From: Branchiostoma floridae
Lineage: Eukaryota > Chordata > Leptocardii > Amphioxiformes > Branchiostomatidae
Direction: 5' to 3'
Length of the DNA stretch: 52,214 bases
NCBI RefSeq assembly: GCF_000003815.2
Contig: NC_049983.1
Coordinates: forward strand, 29,453,540-29,505,753
Below are positions 43,895 to 52,214 of the stretch, piece after piece. Positions within the stretch are counted from its first letter, which is position 1, and every line of letters begins with the position of its first letter. Under the pieces are notes generated by a model. The model saw only the letters and a list, made by a program, of their open reading frames with translations. It did no database searches and was not told the origin of the DNA. Made by a program: the position numbers and the translations under genes.

Positions 43895-45395
43895 CATGTC
43901 TAGACCATATTGAGTTGATATCATTTTTTCATGCTTCATGCTTAATATTGTAACCTGAGCTCTAAAAGGGAAATTCAATAATGATTTTCAAGATTCTGCC
44001 ATGAGTCTTTAGGCAGTTAATAAACAACCAGCCGAGTTTGCTGGAAAGAGATCAATGCCGAAGGGGATTATTCTATTTGAAATCTGGATTTCACAACATC
44101 ATATCTCATGTCGTGCTGACACAGCAGCCAGCCCCAAACGGGTCGGGATCGGTGATGTTCTGGCCCAATGTACAGTCATCACATAGTATAATAGACTAAT
44201 ACAAAACATCATGAGGTATCACATAGTTAAAGATTATTACAAAACATCATAAGCATGATGTAAAAACAGGCAAATTCAGGGTGTCAAAATCCAATCGTGA
44301 ACTTTTATCGTCATAACTCAACTAACAAAGTATGTCAAGTATCAAAAAATCAAAAATTTCTATACGGCGGAAAAGTACGACGAGAGCCTAAGTCTCGAAC
44401 CATTAAGAATTTATACATTGTACAAATTGCTAAACTTTCTTTCCAATGCTGAATCAACACAGGGACTTATCCTAAATTTTCGGTCAAACTCCGTCGACCT
44501 TGTTCACGGAACGACCCTCTCTATCTCCAGCAGTGACGTCAGGAACACGTCACTTTGCAGGAGGGNNNNNNNNNNNNNNNNNNNNNNNNNNNNNNNNNNN
44601 NNNNNNNNNNNNNNNNNNNNNNNNNNNNNNNNNNNNNNNNNNNNNNNNNNNNNNNNNNNNNNNNNNNNNGACGTCACTGCTGGAGATAGAGAGGGTCATT
44701 GTGTGAACAAGTTCGACGGGATTTGACCGAAAATTTGGGTAAGTCCCTATATTGATTCGTGTGGGATCCCCCGGGAAAGAAAGTTTAGCAATTTCTATAA
44801 TGTATTCTACCAACACAGATGAACTTTCATGCTAATTTATATATTACATTTATTCAAGTTCGACGCCCCAAGAAAAGAAAAGAAAATACTTTTTTTATCG
44901 AGAAAAGTCGGCCGTGGCTTCTGCCGCGCTGACTAACACCAGGGAAGAAACCCGAGACCTGCCCGCCAGATATAACAGTGGAACTGGCTGACTGGCAGGG
45001 GTTAAATGTTTATGGGCTCAGTGGAAATGTGTCTCCACATGACTGAGCATGACTGTGAAAGCTGAGAAACACTCATGACGCATCAGCCGTAAAGATTGAA
45101 TCTTTTGACAAAGGTATGTGGTCGTGGAACTCTAGCTCCTGGTCCCGAACACCGTGACGAAACATTGCCGGCAAAAACTTCGGTGTGAGACAGCAGCGCG
45201 TGCTACGAATCGCTCGGCTCCGAATTGTCTGCTTGTTCTTTGTTGTAGGAAAGTAGGAAGTTTGTACACGCTGATGTGATGTGGAAGGCGTGTTTACGTG
45301 TTTACACGTGATCCTAGAGCCTTGTGCCAGTAAAGTTTACGTACATGTATGAGGACCTAGAGCCTTGAGCAGTCTGTAGAGTGGAGAGAGTGGCC
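43895..45395. mobile_element. Intergenic region with an inverted-repeat element around a gap
   Basis: Between the coiled-coil gene and POP1, an inverted repeat spans 44414-44804. The left arm includes AAATTGCTAAACTTTCTTTC, AATTTTCGGTCAAA and CTCTCTATCTCCAGCAGTGA. The right arm carries their reverse complements (GACGTCACTGCTGGAGATAG onwards). The arms are about 140 bases each and the 104-base gap (44566-44669) sits at the loop. No protein is visible. The last kilobase should hold the POP1 promoter; no motif is decisive. Confidence 0.65.
44566..44669. other. Assembly gap (104 N)
   Basis: The gap lies at the centre of an inverted repeat, like the large gap at 2178-2851. Confidence 0.99.
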
Positions 45396-48300
45396 ATGTC
45401 TTCCCCTTTCAAGCACCGAACCGCGGCGGACTCCGCACAGGTAAGACATTGATAGAAAGCTCCTTGGTTAGTCCTGAGCCAGACCTTACAGCTTCTGAGT
45501 TCAGTACGTGCGTATCGGCGTCCTTTGATTACCGGCGACGTCGCTGTTACGGTTAGGCGCTAAATTATGGTCCGGTCAGCGTGCATGGCGAGTTTACTCT
45601 GGGGTTCCAGAAAAAGTGGGCTAGGCTAGTGGGTTACCTGATAAAGATGCCCATCTGCCCCTAAACGGCTTTCAGGGTTTAATCAGTCCGGAGTTTCATT
45701 TACAATTTCGGAGGGAGTCGGCCACCCCCAGGTCGAAGAAAGACGGTACACAAACTTAATCATTAAGGTGCTTCTTTCTGAAAAACTTATCGGTATCGTT
45801 TGTTTTTTATTTGGGGTAACGTCTGTGATGAAATTTTAATTTAGGACTAGAAAAATATATATTTAAAAACTTTTTTGATTGATTCTACATAGAAAAAATT
45901 ATTTCCCCAGTATAGCAGCAGACATGGTATAGAAGCTAAGTTCTTCATGTTTTTGCAAAATAAAAATAGAAAAAGAAACAAGTAATAACTTTTTGAAATC
46001 TCTAATTATGCAAATTCATCCATAAGCGCATGAAAAACGCTGCTATTTTGGTCATCAGACATTTGGACAGAGCCGCTTGAAAGCGCGGTGTGAAGGCTAG
46101 CTGACTGCTGCCTACCCCTGTGTCAGGGATCCCAGCAGCAGTATAATCAAACAATGGATAGTCAGTCAGTCAGAAAATAACGCATCAACATTGCCGTGGA
46201 CTAATTCAAAATATCTTCGCTGGACGTGTGCACACAAAGATAATGCAACCCACAGGCTTTTCAGAAAATTCAACAAATTTTTGCTCAACTATATAACAAT
46301 CACCAAGCAATAAGGGAGCAAAAGTTAGGGAGACATAATTTATCCACGCATTTCCGGCTTATTGCAACTCCCTTCCGCCAACTCTGGTCAGATTTGAACT
46401 CCGACCCGGAACCTTATAATGTGACCATAACAGACTTACTCACACACAAATAAACACAAAGATTTAGGCCGGGACCACTAAAAATCACTTTGGGAACTTT
46501 TTTTTCACTTAAGTAATAATCTATAGTACGATATTATTACCCAAAATACAAAAATTCAAGGTTTTCCACATCCAAAAAAGTCTCTCCTCCCAGCTTCCAC
46601 TTGTTACGTTTGGTTTGTCTCAAATTTCTGGAGATATGTGGGACTGTTTGTCTAATAATAGATCATTTACACATAGACACATTTAATCTGCATTAAGTTC
46701 ATTGTAATCAACAATTGCTAATTAGTTTATACAGAAATATTGTACACTTATAGTCTGACTCAACTTTATTGTTGTGATACATACCTTCTAAAAATCTGTT
46801 TGGGACCGTCCATCCTCACTTTTTGGACAACAGGGGAAAAACGTTAATTTCGAGGCCACATATGATATAGACACACACATGCATATACACACACATTCAC
46901 ATGCATCTTGGCATGCACAGACACACACACACACACACCCACAAACACACCCAACCACACACACCCGCCCACACACCCACAAACACACACGCACACACAC
47001 ACACGCACACACACACACGCACACGCACACACACACATGCCTGTGGGGCTGGGTTCTGAGGTGCTGACTAAGATCTGACCCTTGACCTTTACGTCCCCAG
47101 CACCTCTCCAGACATCAGAAGTTCCGACGGAAACATGACGGCTCACCTGTCCCCTCACCTGTCCCCTCACCTGCAGCTGCAACACCTGGCGGCTCAGGTA
47201 CAACACCTGATGTGACCATGGCACCCAGAGGTTTGTATTCCTGACCTACTTTCTAAAGTACATACAGAGGGACTTTTCTGTTCTGACATAGTTGATTAAG
47301 TACAGAGGGACTTGTGTATTTTAAAGTGCAGGTCCAACTTCTGAATTACCCACTATACTTTGGTGTCCTCAGGCCTGACAGTGCTGCAGTTTATGGAGGC
47401 GCGAGCGCTGGAGCTGAATAGTCTGCTACATTCGGCCCAGTAGCTGACCTGTAACCTTTAACCTATGCCCTCTGTGTGCAGGCCTGACAGTGCTGCAGTT
47501 TATGGAGGCGCGAGCCGTGGAGCTGTGAATAGTCTGCTACATTCGGCCCAGTAGCTGACCTGTAACCTTTAACCTATGCTCTCTGTGTGCAGGCCTGACA
47601 GTGCTGCAGTTTATGGAGGCGCGAGCCGTGGAGCTGTGAATAGTCTGCTACATTCGGCCCAGTAGCTGACCTGTAACCTTTAACCTATGCTCTCTGTGTG
47701 CAGGCCTGACAGTGCTGCAGTTTATGGAGGCGCGAGCGCTGGAGCTGAATAGTCTGCTACATTCGGCCCAGCGTCTCCACGGCCCGAGGCACGCCCTGCA
47801 GTCGCTCCCCCGACACATGCGCCGCCGAGCCGTCAGCCACAACCCCAAACGGCTGCCGCGGAGGCTACGGGAGGTCAGCGCTAGGAAGGTAAACCTTAAC
47901 CTTTAACATTTAACCTATATACCCTTCAGCCACAACCCCAAATGGCTGCCGTGGAGGCTCCGGGAGGTCAGCGCAAGGAAGGTAACCTTTAATCTTTAAC
48001 CTTTAACCTATACCCTTCAGCCACAACCCCAAACGGCTGCCTCGGAGGCTATGGGATGTCAGCACCAGGAAGGTAACCTCTAACCTTTAACCTATACCCT
48101 TCAGCCACAAAAGTATGTGTCAAGCACATAGACTACCTATCTAGCTATGTGCTGCATTGTAAGGTGCCTGTATTGACTACCTATCTACCTATGTGTGTAA
48201 GAGGTCTGTAGTTACCTGCTTGAAAAAAAGCAGGTATTGTTTTTGGTAGGAGTGATTCCAGACAGATATCTTTAGAACCTCTGGATGGATTGCATTTACC

Positions 48301-51300
48301 TTTGCTATGGGGGTAAATGTTGTGAGCCATTAGCGCGCATTAAAGTTTGCATTAGAAAGGTGTAGTTTTGGATCTCACCGTTTGCCATAGGTAGATATAA
48401 AAGAACAATGATGGAATAATTTTGCCAAACGTCAAACCTTTGAAGATTAGCCGAAATGGCTAAAAGGTTTCTTAATAAATGAAATGAAATGAAACCATAC
48501 CAACCCTACAACACACCATCCGCACATCAGGAAATATTTCATGCAGGTTTAAGTTTTCAGACTCCTTTTGGTGTTGGTTTTGCTGTCAAATGAAATATAT
48601 CCGGGATGACTCAAATTACTGAGGGCTGTCCCAATGAAGAAACCTGTTTCTTGTTGTCATCATTATAATTGTTGTTTTTAGATGCTGCAGAGCTTGCAGC
48701 CCTGACAGGGGATGTTATTATTGTTTGTTGTTGTTATTGTTTGTAGTTGTTATGATTATTGTTTGTCGTTTTTAGATGCTGCTGAGCTTGCAGCCGGGAC
48801 AGGAAATGGAGAAGTCTCGCCGGCCCCGGACGTTTTACCGGCGCCGAGCAGCGAACCGACGGGCAGATTTCAGCCGGCGCCAGGGTCATGTGACCTGGCT
48901 GGAGACGCACGTCTGGCACGCCAAGCGCTTCCACATGGTCAACAGGTGGGTTACCTGGCAGGTGGGTTACCTTACAGGTGGGTTATCTTACAGGTGGGTT
49001 ACCTTACAGGTGTGCTATCTTACAGGTGGGTTACCTGGCAGGTGTGCTATCTTACAGGTGTGCTATCTTACAGGTGGGTTACCTGGCAGGTGTGCTATCT
49101 TACAGGTGGGTTACCTGGCAGGTGTGCTATCTTACAGGTGTGCTATCTTACAGGTGTGCTATCTTACAGGTGGGTTACCTAGCAGGTGGGTTACCTGAAC
49201 AGGTGGCTTTAAAGCCAAACTATTCTACATGAAGAATGTGGAATTTACACAGAAGAAGAAGAAGGTGGGTTACCTTACAGGTGGGTTACCTTACAGGTGG
49301 GTTACCTTACAGGTGGGTTACCTTACAGGTGGGTTACCTTACAGGTGGGTTACCTTACAGGTGGGTTACCTTACAGGTGGGTTACCTTACAGGTGGGTTA
49401 CCTTACAGGTGGGCTACCTTACAGGTGGGCTACCTTACAGGTGGGTTACCTTACAGGTGAGTTACCTGTACAGGTGGGTTACCTTACAGGTGAGTTACCT
49501 GTACAGGTGGGTTACCTTACAGGTGGGTTACCTTACAGGTGGGTTACCTTACAGGTGAGTTACCTTACAGGTGAGTTACCTGTACAGGTGGGTTACCTTA
49601 CAGGTGGGTTACCTGTACAGGTGGGTTACCTTACAGGTGGGTTACCTTACAGGTGAGTTACCTTACAGGTGGGTTACCTGTAGCCTGCAGTGTGTAGTGT
49701 ACATAGCTTACAAACTTAACTAATAACATGGACGTTTCGCTTGTGACTTTATTGATACATCAGTGAACAGTCCCAATGGTATCACACCTGTGTTCCAGGT
49801 GGGGGTACCGGCTTCCCGACCATCCAAGTGACAAGAGTTTACGGGCAGCCTACAGAGCCATGGTGCACCACTGCCTTATACAGGTGTGTATACAGGTGTC
49901 AGGTGTGTATACAGGTGTCAGGTGTTTATACAGGTGTCAGGTGTGTATACAGGTGTGTACATGTATATTGGTCCACCACCGTCTTATACAGGTGTGTACA
50001 TGTATATAGGGCCATGGTCCACCACTGTCTTATACAGGTGTGTACATGTATATAGGGCCATGGTGCACCACTGCCTTATACAGGTGTGTACATGTATATA
50101 GGGCCATGGTCCACCACTGTCTTATACAGGTGTGTACATGTATATAGGGCCATGGTCCACCACTGTCTTATACAGGTGTGTACATGTATATTGGGCCATG
50201 GTCCACCACTGCCTTATACAGGTGTGTACATGTATATTGGTCCACCACTGCCTTATACAGGTGTGTACATGTATATAGGGCCATGGTCCACCACTGCCTT
50301 ATACAGGTGTGTACATGTATATAGGGCCATGGTCCACCACTGCCTTATACAGGTGTGTACATGTATATTGGTCCACCACCGTCTTATACAGGTGTGTACA
50401 TGTATATAGGGCCATGGTCCACCACTGTCTTATACAGGTGTGTACATGTATATAGGGCCATTACCATGGTGCACCACTGCCTTATACAGGTGAGTATACA
50501 AAGTATTACAAATTTTACCCCTATTTCAAGAATGGACTCTTCCAGAATATACATTTGATTAGAGAAAACAAAACAGCTTTTTAAGAACTGTTCAAAAGTT
50601 GCCAAACATGTCAATGAGGGCTTGTGTATGTATGCCCAAGGCAGCAACATCCAAAATTCAGCGCAAGTGTCTCAACAGTGATACAGGATATATTCATATT
50701 TTGTCTTTTTTTTAGGACATCTCATATTACGGGTGTATTGAGCTGACTGGTCCCCAAGACAACGTCCTGAGATTGTTAGCACACTTCACTCACAAGGACA
50801 CAGGTAAGGTCGCAGATGTCATCCAGAAAGAACTTCTTACTCATAGATGTGACCTACACGTACACATGTACAACGTAGCCTGGGGAAGACCATTCAATAT
50901 AACTACAGGCTCAACCTCTTCACTGGCTGGCAACAGAAAAAAGCACAAAGTTTGATCCAGTAGTTGCAATGGAGGATGGTACCGGCCATACAAGGCCGTT
51001 TATAGGGGATCACAATTAAGCATTGAAGTGTGTTTCTGCAGGGGATTTCTGCTCTGTGAGCTCCTCAGAGGGAAGTGTGGAAGGTTCAGCGACGCTGTAC
51101 CGCTGCGACTGCTGCCCGCATCAGGTCCTGGGACCCGTTACCTATATGGTCAGGTCTCAGAAGGGTGAGTACTACCAGCTAGCATATTTCCTGTTACTGA
51201 CATGTCTGGTTACTGACTAGCACAGTGAATTGGACATCTGTACTGACTTAAGCTCATGTCTGGTTGCAGGACAGGGGGAGGATCCTTCTGCTGTGTCTTC

Positions 51301-52214
51301 CTGCCAGCTGTGGCTGTGGACCCACCCAGCATGCACCATGGATATACTACAGGAGCTGCAGCAGGTGGGGAGGGGGTTACTGTAAGGGGGGGGGGGGTAC
51401 TGTAGGGGGGTTCTGTAGGGGGTACTGGGGGTACTGTAAGGGGGTACTGGAGGAGGAACTGTGGGGGGTACTGTAAGGGGGCTACCGAAGGGGGGTCAGG
51501 GCAGTAGGGTATGGAAGGTAGGGTGGAGGTAGAGCAGGACTCATCCAGGATATCCTACAAGAGCGTTGGCTGATTGGGTAAGGGTAGAAGGGTGCTACAG
51601 ATGTCTCACACCAGTGTTTTTGTTTACACAGATATCTCACACCGGTGTTCGTGTGCAGTCCATTGGCGATGAGTTGGCGAGGTTTTGGCTGACCGGACAA
51701 CTGGCAGCAGCTACGCTGGAGGCTGCCCTCGATCTCCCCCCCTTACACAATGGTAATAATCTCCCACCCTTACACAATGGTAATAATCTCCCACCCTTAC
51801 ACAATGGTAATAATCCCCCCCCCCCTTACACAATGGTAATAATCTCCCCCCCTTACACAATGGTAATAATCCCCCCCCTTACACACTGGTAATAATCTCC
51901 CACCCTTACACAATGGTAATAATCTCCCACCCCCCTTACACAATGGTAATAATCTCCCCCCTTACACAATGGTAATAATCTCCCCCACTTACACAATGGT
52001 AATAATCTCCCCCCCTTACACAATGGTAATAATCCCCCCCCCCTCCTACATAATAGTAATAACCCCCCCCCCTATAAAAGGGTTATGACCTTCCCCACCT
52101 AACCAATGTATAATTGTCCACCCCTCTTACAACAAGGTGATAAATGTCCACGCCTCACAACGATGTTTGTATAGTACCACCTCCGCACCATTTGACGTAT
52201 GTTTGTGAATGTAC
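45396..52214 (+). CDS. POP1: POP1, large protein subunit of RNase P and RNase MRP (3' partial)
   Basis: POP1 is the scaffold protein of RNase P (tRNA 5' maturation) and RNase MRP (rRNA processing), in the nucleus and nucleolus. The exons are 45396-45440 ([15 protein letters not shown]), 47101-47230, 47704-47888, 48776-48945, 49799-49883, 50716-50803, 51042-51164, 51270-51364 and 51632-51752. All phases match. Recognised family words, in order, are [33 protein letters not shown] (the conserved RNA-binding core), [72 protein letters not shown] and [12 protein letters not shown]. These align with human POP1 across its N-terminal Pop1 domain. The first exon is the least certain; it is chosen because its GTAAGA donor and phase fit. 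The gene runs off the right edge, so the C-terminal POPLD domain is not in the window. Confidence 0.92.
45441..47100 (+). other. POP1 intron 1
   Basis: This is AT-rich unique sequence with no exon or element recognised. A CA/GT microsatellite with CACACACGCACACACACA words lies at 46868-47040, about 60 bases before the acceptor of exon 2. It produces cysteine/valine-rich or histidine/threonine-rich ORFs that are not genes. Confidence 0.6.
47372..47703 (+). repeat. 110 bp array seeded on the acceptor of POP1 exon 47704-47888
   Basis: Three upstream copies of GCCTGACAGTGCTGCAGTTT, ATGGAGGCGCGAGC, AATAGTCTGCTACATTCGGC. The two inner ones follow a CTGTGTGCAG acceptor. The copies run on into TAGCTGACC, so they contain in-frame stops. 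The second and third carry GAGCTGTGAATAG instead of GAGCTGAATAG. Only the last copy continues into the full exon. Confidence 0.92.
47889..48112 (+). repeat. Two extra copies of the donor end of POP1 exon 47704-47888
   Basis: CAGCCACAACCCCAAACGGC, then TGCCGCGGAGGCTACGGGAG, GTCAGC and AGGAAG with GTAACC or GTAAAC is repeated twice more downstream, with base changes (TGGCTGCCGTGG, TGCCTCGGAGG). Each copy holds the coding end ([10 protein letters not shown]) and a donor. This exon has junction-derived repeats on both sides. Confidence 0.9.
48113..48775 (+). other. POP1 intron with a possible element remnant
   Basis: At 48430-48475 the sequence GTCAAACCTTTGAAGATTAG then CCGAAATGGCTAAAAGG has the hairpin-with-flanking-boxes look of Penelope-like element termini, but it is degenerate. 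Before the acceptor, the block GATGCTG(C/A)TGAG or GATGCTGCAGAGCTTGCAGC occurs twice (48681-48701 and 48775-48795), a partial copy of the start of exon 48776-48945 with its TTTTTAG acceptor. Confidence 0.5.
48946..49690 (+). repeat. 16 bp array seeded on the donor of POP1 exon 48776-48945
   Basis: Two blocks (48946-49200 and 49262-49690) of TTACAGGTGGGTTACC units, over 40 in total. The exon ends AACAG followed by GTGGGTTACC, so each unit repeats CAG and the GTGGGT 5' splice site. An insert GAAGAATGTGG separates the blocks. Confidence 0.9.
49700..49785 (-). other. Possible second Penelope-like element remnant
   Basis: On the minus strand TTCACTGATGTATCAATAAA then GTCACAAGCGAAACGTCC has a CUGAUG box followed by CGAAAC, but no clear stem between them. 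It may be a decayed hammerhead-bearing end. The call is weak. Confidence 0.25.
49884..50488 (+). repeat. 46 bp array seeded on the donor of POP1 exon 49799-49883
   Basis: About 13 copies of GGGCCATGGTCCACCACTGC then CTTATACAGGTGTGTACATG, some shortened. Each repeats the coding end of the exon (AMVHHCLIQ) with its GTGTGT donor. The last copy (50465-50488) is followed by GTGAGT, a stronger donor than that of the first. Confidence 0.93.
51365..51500 (+). repeat. G-rich tract at the donor of POP1 exon 51270-51364
   Basis: The exon ends CTGCAGCAG followed by GTGGGGAGGGGG. The next 130 bases are GGGGGTACTGTAAGG-type repeats with runs of 5 to 11 G. Several G runs in a row could form G-quadruplexes in the RNA next to the splice site; this is an inference. 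Confidence 0.7.
51599..51631 (+). repeat. Duplicated acceptor of POP1 exon 51632-51752
   Basis: AGATGTCTCACACCAGTGTT then TTTGTTTACACAG precedes the true exon start ATATCTCACACCGGTGTTCG. The first part is a copy of the AG plus exon start, 33 bases upstream. This is one extra acceptor copy. Confidence 0.75.
51753..52080 (+). repeat. 29 bp array seeded on the donor of POP1 exon 51632-51752
   Basis: About 11 copies of CCCCTTACACAATGGTAATA then ATCTCCCA. The exon ends CTTACACAATG followed by GTAATA, so each unit repeats the exon's last codons and its donor. The C-rich linker varies in length. The array decays to the right. Confidence 0.92.

Noticed and set aside
46788-47067. Cysteine/valine-rich or histidine-rich ORFs
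   Set aside because: They translate a CA/GT microsatellite in POP1 intron 1.

Overview
This is nuclear DNA of an invertebrate animal, most likely a lancelet (Branchiostoma). The pointers are small exons with GT-AG introns in three metazoan genes, very dense short tandem arrays, 5S-rRNA-derived SINEs, hairpin (foldback) elements and scaffold N gaps. The species call is an inference. No bacterial-style gene, CRISPR array or convincing tRNA gene was seen.

Layout. 1-9.0 kb: no gene recognised. It holds a 2.3 kb foldback element around a gap, two related hAT-like non-autonomous elements, a 923 bp pogo/Tigger-like element and smaller inverted repeats. 9.0-9.84 kb: a second copy of one exon of the next gene with its intron flanks, ending at a single N (probably the other haplotype, or a duplication). 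9.84-14.4 kb: mostly unassigned, with one 5S-type SINE. 14.5-35.1 kb, minus strand: a POMGNT1-like (family GT13) glycosyltransferase gene, rebuilt here as 23 exons. It encodes a signal-anchor, two successive ILEI/FAM3 (GG) domains and the N-terminal half of the catalytic domain. The C-terminal exons fall in the gap at 14398-14497 or outside what I can recognise. 38.7-43.9 kb, plus strand: an eight-exon coiled-coil protein gene that I do not recognise. 45.4 kb to the right edge, plus strand: POP1, the largest protein of RNase P/RNase MRP; nine coding exons are seen and the gene continues past the window.

The striking feature is the tandem arrays. In all three genes and on both strands, many exon-intron junctions are the seed of a minisatellite. 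The repeat unit is the exon end plus the 5' splice site, or the 3' splice site plus the exon start, so the intron holds many near-identical copies of the real splice site. I count at least 16 such junctions. I recall that intronic minisatellites of this kind ('mirage' minisatellites) were described at the amphioxus Adh locus. If so, the class is known, but its density here, its acceptor-side and stop-codon versions, and the possible effect on splicing are worth study.

The three genes do not form a known pathway: O-mannose glycan elongation in the Golgi (POMGNT1-like), an unknown coiled-coil protein, and tRNA/rRNA processing in the nucleolus (POP1). The POMGNT1-like and coiled-coil genes are divergent; the coiled-coil gene and POP1 are head-to-tail.
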